64,000 bases of DNA from Pseudodesulfovibrio indicus (GCF_001563225.1 NZ_CP014206.1:2480001-2544000), one strand, 5' to 3'. Counted from the first letter of the stretch, positions 1-9,486 are shown. Program-made: numbers and translations. Notes: generated by a model not told the origin, from the sequence alone.

Positions 1-702
1 GAAGATGTTGTTTTTTATCCGTTTGTCCGTGCGCCACATGGAGCGCAGCCATTCGTGAATTTCGTCGCGCTTGGTGAACCCGTTGGAGGGGCAGACGTTT
101 TCCCATACGGGCAGCTCCCACTGCTGGGCCGCCTTGATGACGGTTTTCTTGTCCAGGAGCATGGTCGGGCGGATGACGTTGAGGTTGCCGCCGAAGAACG
201 GCTCGTTGGCCGAGAGGCCGTCCGCGCGGCCGTTCTGAACCACGTTCATGAAGAAGGTGACCACGTTGTCGTCGGCGTTGTGGCCGAAGGCGAGGTGGGT
301 CAGGTTGTAGTCCCGGCACAACTCGAAGAGCCGCTTGCGGCGCTGCATGGCGCACCAGAAGCACGGGGAATTCTTGCGGTTCTCCTCGGTGTGGGCGCGC
401 GGGCCATAGTCCGTCAGCTCGATGTGCGCGGACACGCCGTGCCCGGCGCACCAGTCCACCAGCGGGCGGTGCGAGGCCGGGTCGAAGCCGGGGTTGACGT
501 GCAGGGCCATGAGCTCGACCTTGAACGGCATGATCGCCTGGCGGATGGTCAGGACCTTGAGCATCAGGAAGCTGTCCACGCCGCCGGAGATGGCCATGCC
601 GATGCGCGCGCCGTCCGAGACCATGCCGGTCCGCTGCATGAGCTTGCCGGTGGCGGTGACGCATTTTTTTTGCGCAAAGGTGAGTTTGCCCCATGAGGCC
701 AT
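1..702 (-). CDS. ttcA: TtcA-like tRNA 2-thiocytidine synthetase, 3' end cut by window edge
   Basis: ATP-dependent tRNA thiolation enzyme of the PP-loop family; the TtcA branch makes 2-thiocytidine at position 32 of tRNA using an iron-sulfur cluster. The reading frame has the PP-loop SGGVDS at about residues 39-44, a CFWC pair near residue 105 that fits the TtcA cluster ligands, and HNADD further on. It is open to base 1, so 234 residues are visible and the C-terminus lies outside the window; the family usually has about 250-310 residues. The ATG at 702-700 follows a GGGAG ribosome binding site. The family assignment is good, but the exact tRNA target is inferred. It is divergent from the DUF4340 gene. 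Confidence 0.8.
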   Translation of the reverse strand, partial: MASWGKLTFAQKKCVTATGKLMQRTGMVSDGARIGMAISGGVDSFLMLKVLTIRQAIMPFKVELMALHVNPGFDPASHRPLVDWCAGHGVSAHIELTDYGPRAHTEENRKNSPCFWCAMQRRKRLFELCRDYNLTHLAFGHNADDNVVTFFMNVVQNGRADGLSANEPFFGGNLNVIRPTMLLDKKTVIKAAQQWELPVWENVCPSNGFTKRDEIHEWLRSMWRTDKRIKNNIF

Positions 703-869
703 CTGTCTTTCTCCCGTTTGTTTTGGTATTGAAGCCGGAGCCGGTCAGGCAGATAGTGTATTCCTGCTTGACTTGCAAGCCCTCATGGGGCAGCTTTACA
801 AGCTTTCGCGCATAAGCCGAAAGGGCTTTGTCGCGACCGAAACCAGGTCCCCCCCGGAGGATGCCTGTC

Positions 870-2204
870 TTGAGACGGATACTGCTCTTCGCCGCCATCG
901 TCGTCCTGGCCGTCGCCGCCGGGGGCGCGTACTGGTACAGGACCGTGCTGATGGAGCAAGCAGCCGCGTCCCGTTGGCTTGCACATTCCCTGGACCAGGT
1001 CAAGTCCGTCCACGTGCAGGGCGGGGACGAGTCCTACAACCTGGTCCGCCGGGGGCGGCAATGGGAGATCCTGTTGGCCGGGGCCTCCTGGAATCTCGCG
1101 GCCCGTGCGGTCAAGGTGAAGGTCAAGGATTTGCTGGCCGGCCTGGCCGAATCGACCCCGCTCCTGTCCTTTGACGGGGCCGGGGGCGACGGGCTGAAGG
1201 CGTACGGACTGGATCAGCCGGGGCTGACGATCATCCTCCAGTTCAAGGATGAGGAGGTGCCCCTGACGGTCCGGCTGGCCAAGGGGGAATCCGGCAGGAC
1301 CTACGGCTGGAACTCCGAGAGCCCGGACCGGGTCTTCGAGTTCGAGGGCAGCGTGTTCGACCGGTTCGCGCATCCCTCCGCCTATTTCCTTGATACCAGG
1401 GTTTTTTCTTTCGAGGAGGAAAAGGTGGATAGGGTCCAGTTGACGCAGCCGTTCGGCTCCAGCTGGTTCGTGGAGCAGACGGGACAGGGATTTGTCTTCA
1501 CTCTGCCCGGCTACCTCAAGGGCAAGAGCGCGTCCAGTTCGGAGATCAAGCTCTATATCCATACCCTGGCTCTGCTCCGGGCTGGCAAGCTGGTGCTTGA
1601 GCCGGTGGTTCCGGAAAGGGGCATGGCGGCCCTGACCATAAAGGTCTGGACCAAGGGGGCCAATGACCCCGGGCAGGTGGAGTTTTTCACTATCGAAGGC
1701 GATGTGAAGCACTACCTGGGACGTTCCACCTGGCTGACCGTGCCGTTCCTGCTCGACGCGGAGAGCGTCAGCCAGCTGGTGAAGAGCGCCTTCGACGTCC
1801 AGGGGAGAAACATCTTCACCCTGGACATCAGCCAGATTTCGGCTCTGGTCATCGAACACGGCGGACGCCGTTATGTGATCGAGCGCGACAATCCGGGCTG
1901 GAAGGTCGTGGGCGGGGAAAAAGCCGTCCCCGGCATTGACATGGCGCTCTGGAGATTTACAGAGTTACAGTTCGAGGCGCTGCCGCTCAACAACCTGGCC
2001 GCCACCGCTGTGAAACTCATGGACTGCCGCCTGCTGGACGGCGACGGAAAGCCGCTCAAGGAAGTGACCTTCTACGCGGACCCGAAGCTTCCTCAGGGGC
2101 AGTGCTGGATGAAGAACGGCGACGGCATGTATTATCCCGTCTCCGCCCGGCTGCTCAAGGACCTGCAGGGCATGTTTCCCGCAGGCTCGGCAAACAAGGA
2201 ATAA
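870..2204 (+). CDS. DUF4340-type membrane-anchored protein
   Basis: Protein of about 444 residues with an N-terminal membrane segment ([18 protein letters not shown]) followed by a long soluble domain rich in beta strands, probably periplasmic. The pattern of repeated segments matches what I recall of DUF4340 proteins, which often sit with gliding or ABC-2 type export genes; no such partners are seen here. A GGAGG at 856-860 lies 9 bases before a TTG at 870, which is why I choose that start; an ATG at 861 directly abuts the GGAGG, too close for normal initiation. It ends 37 bases before rpoZ and may be cotranscribed with it. Function is unknown. Confidence 0.7.
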   Translation: MRRILLFAAIVVLAVAAGGAYWYRTVLMEQAAASRWLAHSLDQVKSVHVQGGDESYNLVRRGRQWEILLAGASWNLAARAVKVKVKDLLAGLAESTPLLSFDGAGGDGLKAYGLDQPGLTIILQFKDEEVPLTVRLAKGESGRTYGWNSESPDRVFEFEGSVFDRFAHPSAYFLDTRVFSFEEEKVDRVQLTQPFGSSWFVEQTGQGFVFTLPGYLKGKSASSSEIKLYIHTLALLRAGKLVLEPVVPERGMAALTIKVWTKGANDPGQVEFFTIEGDVKHYLGRSTWLTVPFLLDAESVSQLVKSAFDVQGRNIFTLDISQISALVIEHGGRRYVIERDNPGWKVVGGEKAVPGIDMALWRFTELQFEALPLNNLAATAVKLMDCRLLDGDGKPLKEVTFYADPKLPQGQCWMKNGDGMYYPVSARLLKDLQGMFPAGSANKE

Positions 2205-2241
2205 CGGCGCTCTACACGACGCCTCTTTTAAGGAGAATAGC

Positions 2242-2469
2242 ATGGCACGGATCACCGTTGAAGATTGTCTGGAGAAAGTGAGCAACCGCTTCCTGATCAC
2301 CCAGATGGGCATCAAGCGCGTCAAGCAGTACCGCGAAGGGTACGAGCCGCTGATCGACACCAAGAACAAGGAAGTGGTCAACGCCCTGCGCGAGATCGCG
2401 GCGGGCAAGGTCGTCCCGGATACCTCCATTGACCTCGATATCGAGAATTCCACCAACGAGGATGCCTAA
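2242..2469 (+). CDS. rpoZ: RNA polymerase omega subunit
   Basis: Small subunit of RNA polymerase that helps fold and hold the beta-prime subunit. The 75-residue protein starts [13 protein letters not shown], has the family core [15 protein letters not shown], and continues with the helix [16 protein letters not shown], the expected layout and size for omega. GGAG lies 6 bases before the ATG. It is followed 10 bases later by dnaJ, so rpoZ, dnaJ and moaC probably form one transcript. In many bacteria omega also contributes to the ppGpp binding site, but nothing here tests that. Confidence 0.95.
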   Translation: MARITVEDCLEKVSNRFLITQMGIKRVKQYREGYEPLIDTKNKEVVNALREIAAGKVVPDTSIDLDIENSTNEDA

Positions 2470-2479
2470 GTAGCCGGTT

Positions 2480-3595
2480 ATGTCCAAACGCGATTACTAC
2501 GAAATCCTCGAGGTCGAGCGAACGGCCTCCAAGGACGAGATCAAGACAGCCTACCGCAAGTTGGCCTTCAAGTTCCATCCGGATCGCAATCAGGACGACC
2601 CAGACGCCGAGGCCAAGTTCAAGGAGGCCGCCGAGGCCTACGAGGTGCTCGGCAACGAGGAGAAGCGGCGGACCTACGACCGGTTCGGCCATGAAGGCAT
2701 GAACGGCAACGGGTTTAACGGCTTCTCCAGCAACGAGGACATCTTCGGGGCGTTCAGCGACATCTTCGGAGAGGTCTTCGGCTTCGCCTCCGGCGGACGC
2801 GGGGCCAATCGCCCCCGGGCCGGTTCCGACCTGCGCTACAACCTGGAGATTTCCTTCCGCGAGGCCGCCAAGGGCACCGAAGTCGGGATCAAGATCCCGG
2901 TGGAGGAATCCTGCGAGTCCTGCGGCGGGTCCGGTGCGGCCCCCGGGTCCTCGCCCCAGATCTGCCCCCAGTGCGGCGGCAGCGGGGCCGTCCAGCAGTC
3001 CCAGGGCTTTTTCCGCATTTCCGTGACCTGTCCCCAGTGCCGGGGCGCGGGCCAGATGATCACCGACCCCTGCGACGAATGCATGGGGCGCGGCTCGGTC
3101 ATCAGGGACAAGGACCTCAACGTCCGCATCCCGGCGGGCGTGGACAACAACTCCCGGCTGCGGCTGCGCGGCGAGGGCGAGGCGGGCTTCAACGGCGGGC
3201 CTCCGGGCGACCTCTACGTGGTCATCCGCGTGACCCCGGACGAGACCTTCGAGCGCCAGGGCCAGAACCTGATCCTGTCCCGCGAGATATCCATGATCGA
3301 GGCTTCCCTGGGCCATAGGCTGGAGGTCCCGACCCTGGACGATCCCGTGAACCTGGACATCCCGGCCGGCACCCAGTCCGGCGAGGTCTTCCGGCTACGC
3401 GGGCTGGGGCTGCCCCACCTGGGCTCCGCTCACAACGGCGACCTGCTGGTGGAGGTCCGGGTCAAGACCCCGACCCACCTGAACAGCCGCCAGGAGGAGC
3501 TGCTCCGCGAGTTCGCCGAGATCGAGAAGAGCAAGCTCTCCAACCGGGCCAAGGGATTCTTCAAGAAGGCCAAGAAAAAAGTGATGGGAGAATAG
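2480..3595 (+). CDS. dnaJ: Molecular chaperone DnaJ
   Basis: Full-length type I Hsp40 cochaperone of 371 residues that delivers unfolded clients to DnaK and stimulates its ATPase. The J domain is at residues 1-70 with the HPD triad in KFHPDRN, then a Gly/Phe-rich linker, then four zinc-finger repeats from about residue 144: [24 protein letters not shown] and CDECMGRG. The C-terminal substrate-binding domains follow. A separate DnaJ-like gene without zinc fingers lies at 5998-6768. The gene sits between rpoZ and moaC rather than beside dnaK/grpE. The ribosome binding site is weak, suggesting translational dependence on rpoZ. Confidence 0.96.
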   Translation: MSKRDYYEILEVERTASKDEIKTAYRKLAFKFHPDRNQDDPDAEAKFKEAAEAYEVLGNEEKRRTYDRFGHEGMNGNGFNGFSSNEDIFGAFSDIFGEVFGFASGGRGANRPRAGSDLRYNLEISFREAAKGTEVGIKIPVEESCESCGGSGAAPGSSPQICPQCGGSGAVQQSQGFFRISVTCPQCRGAGQMITDPCDECMGRGSVIRDKDLNVRIPAGVDNNSRLRLRGEGEAGFNGGPPGDLYVVIRVTPDETFERQGQNLILSREISMIEASLGHRLEVPTLDDPVNLDIPAGTQSGEVFRLRGLGLPHLGSAHNGDLLVEVRVKTPTHLNSRQEELLREFAEIEKSKLSNRAKGFFKKAKKKVMGE

Positions 3596-3598
3596 GGC

Positions 3599-4078
3599 AT
3601 GGCAGACGGCTTCTCGCATATGGATGATGACGGCAATGCTCGAATGGTGGACGTTTCCGCCAAGAACGACAGCCAGCGCACGGCCATTGTCCGGTGCACG
3701 GTCCGGCTTGCGCCGGAGACCCTGCGGCTGCTCAAGGAAGACGCGCTGCCCAAGGGCGACGTGCTGACCACGGCCAAGATCGCGGGCATTCAGGCCGCCA
3801 AACGGACCGCCGACCTCATCCCCATGTGCCACCCGCTGCCCATCAGCTACGTGGACGTCCGTTTCACCGTGCTCGACGAGGCCTCGGCCATTGATTTGGA
3901 GTGCGAGGTCCGGACCACCTACAAGACCGGCGTGGAGATGGAGGCCCTGGTGGGCTGCCAGATCGCGGCGGCCACCATCTACGACATGTGCAAGGCGGTC
4001 CAGAAGGACGTCGTCATCGACGGCGCGCGGCTCGTCTTCAAGTCGGGCGGGAAGTCCGGCACGTTCCGCGCCGAGTAG
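3599..4078 (+). CDS. moaC: Cyclic pyranopterin monophosphate synthase MoaC
   Basis: Catalyses the second step of molybdenum cofactor synthesis, converting the MoaA product 3',8-cyclo-GTP to cyclic pyranopterin monophosphate. The 159-residue protein has the family signatures MVDVSAKND near the N-terminus, the MCHPLP motif in the middle, and the [10 protein letters not shown] and DMCKAVQKD segments that form the active-site pocket. Length matches the family. It starts 3 bases after the dnaJ stop. Sulfate reducers need molybdopterin for formate dehydrogenases, but no other moa gene is in the window. Strong inverted repeats and a terminator lie just downstream. Confidence 0.96.
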   Translation: MADGFSHMDDDGNARMVDVSAKNDSQRTAIVRCTVRLAPETLRLLKEDALPKGDVLTTAKIAGIQAAKRTADLIPMCHPLPISYVDVRFTVLDEASAIDLECEVRTTYKTGVEMEALVGCQIAAATIYDMCKAVQKDVVIDGARLVFKSGGKSGTFRAE

Positions 4079-4104
4079 GGCGCGGCTTACGATAGCGGCG
4101 CATC

Positions 4105-4183
4105 TGCACTTTTTTTCCAGGGGGTTTTCGTCCTCACGTAGGTTTACTACGCTGCGGCGAAAGCCCCCTGAAAGAAAAATGCA
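4105..4183. repeat. Long imperfect inverted repeat downstream of moaC
   Basis: Arms at 4105-4130 and 4158-4183 are complementary at 22 of 26 positions, and two of the mismatches are G-T pairs. The loop contains a smaller hairpin, GTAG/CTAC. Each arm carries a T-rich or A-rich tract next to a run of five G or C. As RNA it would form a long stable hairpin; as DNA it resembles a dispersed palindromic element. It lies 27 bases after the moaC stop and codes for nothing recognisable. Confidence 0.7.
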
Positions 4184-4289
4184 CAGCTGCATCACTCTCG
4201 AAAGCCAATACCGAGTCGTCCAGATATTGAGATGGTCGCTGCCGGGTGTTTGGGAAACCCGAATCGCTCCATTGAGATAAATAATGAAA

Positions 4290-4317
4290 AAGCCCCGACG
4301 GAACTCCGTCGGGGCTT
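4290..4317 (+). terminator. Rho-independent terminator after moaC
   Basis: A 12-13 bp perfect stem (AGCCCCGACGGA with its complement) with a very short loop, preceded by an A run and followed by TTCTTCC. It most likely ends the rpoZ-dnaJ-moaC transcript; the A run on the left also gives a T run on the minus strand, so it could work in both directions. Confidence 0.75.
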
Positions 4318-4328
4318 CTTCCTGTGGT

Positions 4329-4456
4329 GCCGGTCTGCCGAGAAATGGTCAGCTGCTAGGCGCAAAAAAAATCCAGAGCCGAAGCGTATTGGACATACCC
4401 GAGGCTCTGGATTTTTAGCAGCAACGACGCAGATGGCCGTTTATCGGCAGACCGGC
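4329..4456. repeat. 128-bp inverted-repeat element touching the hisF stop codon
   Basis: Outer arms GCCGGTCTGCCGA (4329-4341) and its exact complement (4444-4456) enclose an inner 14-bp perfect stem (4367-4380 with 4403-4416) flanked by A7 and T5. The right outer arm reaches the last base of the hisF stop codon. The inner hairpin works as a terminator; the outer arms are not needed for that and give the whole a cruciform shape. Confidence 0.65.
4364..4416 (-). terminator. Bidirectional terminator, mainly for hisF
   Basis: Perfect 14-bp stem with a 22-base loop. The A run at 4364-4370 becomes a T run on the minus strand, giving a terminator 40-90 bases after the hisF stop; T residues on the right side allow plus-strand termination as well. 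Confidence 0.7.
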
Positions 4457-5235
4457 TACCAGACCATGCGGGTCTGGACGCCGTGTTCGGACATGTATTT
4501 CTTGATTTCGGGGATGGTGTATTCGCCGTAGTGGACGATGGAGGCGATGAGGGCGGCGGTGGCCTTGCCCTCGGTCACGGCCTCGACCATGTGCTGGGGG
4601 TTGCCCGCGCCGCCGGAGGCGATGACCGGAATGGTTACGGCTTCGGCCACCAGCCGGGTGAGCTCCAGGTCGTACCCGTTCTTCACGCCGTCGGCGTCGA
4701 TGGAGTTCAGGCAGATCTCGCCCGCGCCCAGCGCCTCGCCGGTCTTGGCCCATTCGATGGCGTCCATGCCCATGTATTTGCGGCCGCCGTGGATGACGAT
4801 CTCGTAGCCCGATGGGATGTCCTCGGTTACGGGGACGCGCTTGACGTCCATGCCGAGCACCACGCACTGGGAGCCGAACCGGGCCGCGCCCTCGCTGATG
4901 ATGTCCGGGTTCTTGACCGCGCCGGAGTTGACCGAGACCTTTTCCGCGCCCGCCACGAGCACGTCGCGCATGTCGTCCACGGTGTTGATGCCCCCGCCCA
5001 CGGAGAACGGGATGAAAATCTGCGAGGCGACCTTTTCGACCACGTCGAGGAAGATGCCGCGCGCCTCGTGGGAGGCGGTGATGTCGTAGAAGACGATCTC
5101 ATCCGCGCCTTCCTCGTAATATCTCCTGGCGGATTCGACGGGATCGCCGATGTCCACGTTGCCCTCGAACTTGATGCCCTTGGTCAGGCGACCGTTGCGC
5201 ACGTCCAGGCAGGGAATGACGCGTTTACTGAGCAT
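4456..5235 (-). CDS. hisF: Imidazole glycerol phosphate synthase subunit HisF
   Basis: Cyclase subunit of the HisF-HisH enzyme, which uses ammonia and PRFAR to make imidazole glycerol phosphate and AICAR in histidine synthesis. The 259-residue (beta/alpha)8 barrel shows the conserved N-terminal [12 protein letters not shown], the phosphate-binding GGGI and ASGGAG segments, and catalytic aspartates in CLDV and SIDADG. Length is normal. The start overlaps the end of hisH by 11 bases, indicating coupled translation of the two subunits. No other his genes are next to them, so the pathway is split across the chromosome. Confidence 0.97.
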   Translation of the reverse strand: MLSKRVIPCLDVRNGRLTKGIKFEGNVDIGDPVESARRYYEEGADEIVFYDITASHEARGIFLDVVEKVASQIFIPFSVGGGINTVDDMRDVLVAGAEKVSVNSGAVKNPDIISEGAARFGSQCVVLGMDVKRVPVTEDIPSGYEIVIHGGRKYMGMDAIEWAKTGEALGAGEICLNSIDADGVKNGYDLELTRLVAEAVTIPVIASGGAGNPQHMVEAVTEGKATAALIASIVHYGEYTIPEIKKYMSEHGVQTRMVW

Positions 5236-5866
5236 CCTGGGCCTCCAAACAGTAGTTGTAGAAGTTGCGGAGCATCTTCAGGCCGGGGCGGCCGCTCTTC
5301 TCCGGGTGGAACTGGACGGCCCACAACCCCCTGCGGCCATGCACCGAGCAGAAGTCGATGCCGTACCGGGTGGTGCCGATGATGAACTCCTCCTGGGGAG
5401 CGGGGTAGTAGCTGTGGACGAAGTAGAAGTCCGCGTCCGGATCGATGCCTTCGAAGAGCTCGCACTCCTTGATCAGTTCGATCTGGTTCCAGCCCATGTG
5501 CGGGACGCGGATCTGGATGTCCTCGTAGTCCACCCAGGAGGGGTTGAACAGACGGCATTCGCCGGGGATCACTTCCAGGGCCTTGGTGTCGTTCTCCTCG
5601 GAATAGTCCAGGAGAATCTGGCAACCCACGCAGATGCCGAGAACCGGCTTCTTCCGCGCGATCAGCTCTTTGATGACCTCGTCCAGGCCGCCGGATTCCA
5701 GTTCTTCCATGGCCTGTCCCGCAGCGCCGACGCCCGGAAAGATGATTCCTGCGGCCGCGTTCAGTTTTTCGGGATCATTGGTAATTTCGTTGGGGATGCC
5801 AAGGTGTTCGAGCGCCCTGTGGACGCTGGTCTGGTTCCCAGCCTTGTAGTCGAAGATGACGAGCAT
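5225..5866 (-). CDS. hisH: Imidazole glycerol phosphate synthase glutaminase subunit HisH
   Basis: Glutamine amidotransferase subunit that releases ammonia for HisF. The 213-residue class I amidotransferase has the nucleophile elbow GICVGCQ with the catalytic Cys near residue 84, the oxyanion strand PGVGAAG, and the His-Glu pair in QFHPEKSG near the C-terminus. The start has GCGGAGG upstream. It overlaps hisF and heads the two-gene unit; the 131-base gap upstream separates it from the DnaJ-like gene on the same strand. Confidence 0.96.
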   Translation of the reverse strand: MLVIFDYKAGNQTSVHRALEHLGIPNEITNDPEKLNAAAGIIFPGVGAAGQAMEELESGGLDEVIKELIARKKPVLGICVGCQILLDYSEENDTKALEVIPGECRLFNPSWVDYEDIQIRVPHMGWNQIELIKECELFEGIDPDADFYFVHSYYPAPQEEFIIGTTRYGIDFCSVHGRRGLWAVQFHPEKSGRPGLKMLRNFYNYCLEAQDAQ

Positions 5867-5997
5867 CGTAGCCTCCGCTTAAATGTCGGTATGCTACAGC
5901 GACTAGTAAAAATAGCCGGGGAAAACAAGGGTTTTTTCTGTCCGCCAAAAATGTATGCCAGGATTGGCAAACGCGGGCGGCGGGTTGCCGGAGCACC

Positions 5998-6768
5998 CTA
6001 TCTGGTGAGGATGCGCAGGAGCAGGTCGCCCTTGAGCGGACCGAGCTTGCGGCCCAGTCCCTTGAGCCGGATGGGACGGCCGACCACGAAGTCCTGGGGC
6101 AGGGTGACCTCGATGGTCTTCGGTCCCTTGCCGAACGGGTGGTCCACGCTGATCCGCACCTTGCGCCCCGGCATGAGCTGGCTGGCCGGGTAGTAGACGG
6201 TCTGCTCGAAATCCATCTGTCCCTTGATCCAACCCTTGATCCCCTTGGAGAAGTCGAGGTTCAGGGTGCGCTCGCCCCAGTGGAGTTGAAGGCTGCGCTT
6301 CTTGAGTTCGAGCGGCCCCGTATAGCCGGGCTGCTGCTGGCGGATCTGGGAGTAGATGTCCTCGAAGACCTTCTTGGCAAAGGGATCGTTGAGGATGGTC
6401 CGCAGGACCTCTTCCTCGCGATAGTAGTATTTCTGGTTCTTGGCCCGGGCCGAGCGTTCCTGTTCCGGTCGAGGCGGGGCCTTGCGCTGTTGCTTCCGGT
6501 ACGCCTTGGCCCCCTGGTCCGCCGTGGCCCTGGGGCCTTGGTCGGGCTTGGGCGTCCCCTCCTTGCGCGGCTGGGCCTGGCCCGTCTCGAAGAGCTTCTT
6601 GGCGGTGACGTAGGCCTCGTTGACCGTGCGGAACCTGATGGCTGCGCCGGCCTCGGGATTGAGGTCCGGGTGGTATTTGAAGGCCAGCTTGCGGAAGGCG
6701 GTCTTCACTTCCTCCAGGGTCGCTCCGGGGGCGAGCTGAAGCTCCTTGAGGCATTCCTGGAGGTTCAT
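5998..6768 (-). CDS. DnaJ-like protein lacking zinc fingers
   Basis: Protein of 256 residues with an N-terminal J domain ([21 protein letters not shown] triad near residue 33), a charged Pro/Gln/Lys-rich linker at about 70-110, and a C-terminal beta region ([32 protein letters not shown]) that resembles the last substrate-binding domain of DnaJ/CbpA. There are no CxxCxGxG repeats, so it is a type II-like or specialised cochaperone that should activate a DnaK through the HPD loop. It is the last gene of a minus-strand run: its start lies 15 bases after the stop of the cysteine-cluster gene. Client unknown. Confidence 0.8.
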   Translation of the reverse strand: MNLQECLKELQLAPGATLEEVKTAFRKLAFKYHPDLNPEAGAAIRFRTVNEAYVTAKKLFETGQAQPRKEGTPKPDQGPRATADQGAKAYRKQQRKAPPRPEQERSARAKNQKYYYREEEVLRTILNDPFAKKVFEDIYSQIRQQQPGYTGPLELKKRSLQLHWGERTLNLDFSKGIKGWIKGQMDFEQTVYYPASQLMPGRKVRISVDHPFGKGPKTIEVTLPQDFVVGRPIRLKGLGRKLGPLKGDLLLRILTR

Positions 6769-6783
6769 GGGTGGGCGCGTCCT

Positions 6784-7218
6784 TTATTCTTCAGAGATCA
6801 GTGCGTTGGGCGAAGTGTCGGGATCATAGCGCAAAAGGTCGTTGGTGTGCAAATACTCGCGTCCCTGGCGGACGAACTCGGCGTGTCCGGCCTCTGGGTT
6901 CACGCCGGGACAGTATTCCTGGATCATCTCCCAGCTGGTCTCGTCGACCAGGTTGCCCCGGAAGTACGGCCAGGCGCGGCAGATGTCCGGCCTGCCCGGG
7001 TGCACGGAGCAGCCTTCGCGGTAAAAGACGCAGTAGTCGTCCTCGCCCGCGTTCAGGTGCAGCTTGCCGCCGCGCTGATGGCAGTAGCGGGAGATCAGCT
7101 CCTCTTCGGTCACGGACAGGTGGGCGGCCAGCCTCCGGCGGTCCTTGCCGGTCATGACGATGCCGCCTTCGCCCTGGCAGCAGTGGCCGCACATGCGGCA
7201 TTCGAACGCTTCGATCAT
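6784..7218 (-). CDS. YkgJ-family cysteine-cluster protein
   Basis: Protein of 144 residues beginning MIEAFECRMCGHCCQGEG, with further cysteines in DDYCVFYREGC and PDICRAWPYF and EYCPG. This spacing is the YkgJ/UPF0153 pattern, thought to bind zinc or an iron-sulfur cluster; the biochemical role is not established. The ATG at 7218 overlaps the stop of the upstream CoA-binding gene as ATGA, so the two are translationally coupled. The frame stays open far upstream of this ATG, but the conserved N-terminus and the overlap fix the start. It probably shares a transcript with the DnaJ-like gene. Confidence 0.8.
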   Translation of the reverse strand: MIEAFECRMCGHCCQGEGGIVMTGKDRRRLAAHLSVTEEELISRYCHQRGGKLHLNAGEDDYCVFYREGCSVHPGRPDICRAWPYFRGNLVDETSWEMIQEYCPGVNPEAGHAEFVRQGREYLHTNDLLRYDPDTSPNALISEE

Positions 7219-7634
7219 CGGGATATCCCCATGGCCTGGAATTCGACCTTGGTGCAGCGGTCCTCGACCACGGTTATGGGACTTCTGGCGAGGATCTGCC
7301 TGGCTTCGGGGCTGGTGATGCCGGACTGCATCCAGAAGACCCTGGGCAGCGGGTTCATGTCCAGGACCTCGTAGGCGTGGTCCGCGCAGAACTGGGGCGC
7401 GCGGAAGATGTCCACCAGGTCCACCGGCACGGGAATGTCGGCCAGAGTGGGGTAGGTGGTCAGCCCCCAGACGTCGCTGCGCTTGGGGTGGACCGGGATG
7501 ACCTCGAAGCCCATGTCGATGAGCGCGCGGCCCACCATGTCCACGGGTCGTCCCGGCTTGTCCACAGCCCCGACCACGGCGATGGTCTTGACCTCGCGCA
7601 GCAGGGGGGCTAGCTCTTTCATGTCGATCAACAT
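7215..7634 (-). CDS. CoA-binding domain protein (YccU type)
   Basis: Protein of 139 residues with a Rossmann-like CoA-binding domain: KTIAVVGAVDKPGRPVDMVG at the N-terminus, then FEVIPVHPK, and the C-terminal VVEDRCTKVEF typical of the family. Related stand-alone domains resemble the CoA-binding part of succinyl-CoA synthetase; their function is unsettled. I place the start at the ATG at 7634 because GAGG lies 8 bases before it; in-frame starts further up would run into the promoter region of the divergent peptidase gene. The stop overlaps the next gene by ATGA. Confidence 0.78.
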   Translation of the reverse strand: MLIDMKELAPLLREVKTIAVVGAVDKPGRPVDMVGRALIDMGFEVIPVHPKRSDVWGLTTYPTLADIPVPVDLVDIFRAPQFCADHAYEVLDMNPLPRVFWMQSGITSPEARQILARSPITVVEDRCTKVEFQAMGISR

Positions 7635-7719
7635 CGTTCGATACCTCGCTGTAGGGAGAAGGTTCTTGTACAGCAAACCCTCCCGATTGCCTAGTCGATA
7701 TATCCCCGAAGGAGTTTTC

Positions 7720-8943
7720 ATGTTCGAAGCCATCGCCCGCATTCCCGAAGCAGAACTCGCCCGGCGGCAGGACGCCGTCCGTACCCATCTGGCCGACGTG
7801 GCCCCCGGCGCCGGAGGTCTCCTCGTCTTTTCCCGGCTGAATATCTACTACCTGACAGGAACCTACGGCCAGGGGGTGCTCTGGCTGCCGCTTACGGGCG
7901 AGCCGGTGCTGCTCATCCGCAAGGGCGTCAACCGGGCCAGGCTGGAAGCGGGCGGCTGCACCGTCCTGCCGTACAAGTCGTATTCGGAGCTGCCGGGGTT
8001 GTGCGCCGACGCGGGCAGTCCGTTCACCCGGACCCTGGCCGCGGTCATGTCCGGCCTGACCTGGCAGCTGGGGCTGATGCTGGCGAACAAGCTCAAGAAT
8101 TACGAGATCGTGTCCGGCGACCACGCCGTGGCCCTGGCCAAGATGGTCAAGTCCGAATACGAGTTGGAGATCCTGCGCCGCTGCGGCGCGAAGCACCACC
8201 TCTGCCTGTACGACCTGCTGCCGAAAAAGATGCGCCCCGGCATGACCGAGCGGGAGATCGCCCACCTCGCCTGGGAGACGTTCTTCTCCGAGGGACACAT
8301 GGGCATTCTACGCATGCAGGCCCACGGCGAGGAGGCGTTCCTGGGCCATGTGTCAGCCGGTGACTCCGGGAATTATCCCAGCGGGTTCAACGGCCCCCTG
8401 GGGTTGCGCGGCGAACATCCGGCCTCGGCCCTGATGGGCAACGCGAACAAGATATGGGAACCGGGCGAGCCGCTCATGCTCGACATCGGCTTCCAGCTGG
8501 AGGGCTACCACACGGACAAGACCCAGGCCTATTTTGCGGGCAGCGTCGACTCCATCCCGGACGAGGTCCGGAAGGCGCACGACTTCTGCATGGAGCTCCA
8601 GGACTGGATGTGCGCCGCGGCCAAACCCGGCGTGACCCCGGAGGAGCTGTACCTGTACTGCCTGGACCAGGCGGAGCGGCGCGGATTTGCCGAGGGGTTC
8701 ATGGGGTTGGACGAGAACCAGGTCCCCTTCGTGGGCCACGGCATCGGCCTGACCATCGACGAGTTTCCGCCCGTGGCCAAGGGCTTTTCCCTGCCGCTTC
8801 AGCAGGGCATGGTCCTGGCCCTGGAGCCCAAGCAGTCCATCCGGGGCGTGGCCATGGTCGGCGTGGAGAACACCTTCGAGATCACGGCCGACGGGTGCCG
8901 GTGCATCTCCGGCGATCGGTACGACATGATCCCCGTGGAGTAG
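7720..8943 (+). CDS. M24-family metallopeptidase (Xaa-Pro aminopeptidase-like)
   Basis: Probable cytoplasmic dipeptidase or aminopeptidase of 407 residues. The N-terminal creatinase-like domain (about 1-150) carries FSRLNIYYLTGTYGQG, and the C-terminal pita-bread domain shows the dinuclear metal ligands: Asp in LMLDIGFQ, Asp in YHTDKTQ, His in VGHGIGL, Glu in ALEPKQS and Glu in VGVENTFE. All five are present, so it should be active. GGAG is 5 bases before the ATG. It is transcribed away from the CoA-binding gene from a shared 85-base intergenic region. Substrate is not clear from sequence. Confidence 0.88.
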   Translation: MFEAIARIPEAELARRQDAVRTHLADVAPGAGGLLVFSRLNIYYLTGTYGQGVLWLPLTGEPVLLIRKGVNRARLEAGGCTVLPYKSYSELPGLCADAGSPFTRTLAAVMSGLTWQLGLMLANKLKNYEIVSGDHAVALAKMVKSEYELEILRRCGAKHHLCLYDLLPKKMRPGMTEREIAHLAWETFFSEGHMGILRMQAHGEEAFLGHVSAGDSGNYPSGFNGPLGLRGEHPASALMGNANKIWEPGEPLMLDIGFQLEGYHTDKTQAYFAGSVDSIPDEVRKAHDFCMELQDWMCAAAKPGVTPEELYLYCLDQAERRGFAEGFMGLDENQVPFVGHGIGLTIDEFPPVAKGFSLPLQQGMVLALEPKQSIRGVAMVGVENTFEITADGCRCISGDRYDMIPVE

Positions 8944-9033
8944 GATTATAACGAGGTTGTAATGGGGCCGAGGGCAGGATACGGTCGTAATCCACTCTCA
9001 ATTTAAAAGGATTTTGATAAGGAATACGACAGG

Positions 9034-9417
9034 ATGACATATTCACAGATATTCACCGTAAAGGACGGCTACCTGCTGTGCATCACCGACGGCGAAGTTT
9101 TGGATTCCGAGTCGTTCATACGCTGGGGGCTGGCGCTCGTGGCCAAGGCCCAGGAGACCCGCGCGTCCAAGGTGCTGGTGGATAACCGGACCTTCAAGCT
9201 TCGGTTGACTCCCCTTGATGTCATCACCTTTGCCGACCACATGGAGAAAATCGGCGGGAACAGGCTCGGTCTTCGGCTGGCGGTAATCTCCTGCGTCCAG
9301 AACCTCGACGTGAGCCGCCTGGTGGAGACCGCCCTGGTCAACCGTTCGGCCAGCTACAAGAGTTTCCTCAACCAGAAGGAAGCCCAGGAATGGCTCCTGG
9401 GCCAGCCCCGGAACTGA
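9034..9417 (+). CDS. Small unrecognised protein, possibly STAS/SpoIIAA-like
   Basis: Protein of 127 residues with no signal peptide or membrane segment. The alternation of short strands and helices (a strand around YLLCITDG, a helix RWGLALVAKAQE, a strand KVLVDNRTF, a helix with AVISC after it) fits a SpoIIAA-like or STAS fold, which is an inference from pattern only. AAGGA lies 10 bases before the ATG. It stands alone: 90 bases after the peptidase and followed at once by a strong terminator shared with the convergent alcohol dehydrogenase. Function unknown. Confidence 0.6.
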   Translation: MTYSQIFTVKDGYLLCITDGEVLDSESFIRWGLALVAKAQETRASKVLVDNRTFKLRLTPLDVITFADHMEKIGGNRLGLRLAVISCVQNLDVSRLVETALVNRSASYKSFLNQKEAQEWLLGQPRN

Positions 9418-9424
9418 TGCAAGA

Positions 9425-9450
9425 AAAAGGCTCCCTGAAGGGAGCCTTTT
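9425..9450. terminator. Bidirectional terminator between convergent genes
   Basis: An 11-bp stem AAAAGGCTCCC with a TGAA loop and exact complement, with A residues on the left and T residues on the right. It lies between the stop of the small orphan at 9417 and the stop of the alcohol dehydrogenase at 9487 and can end both transcripts. Confidence 0.85.
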
Positions 9451-9486
9451 TCATTGGCTGGCGCCGGGTTTCCATTCGCAGGCCGC

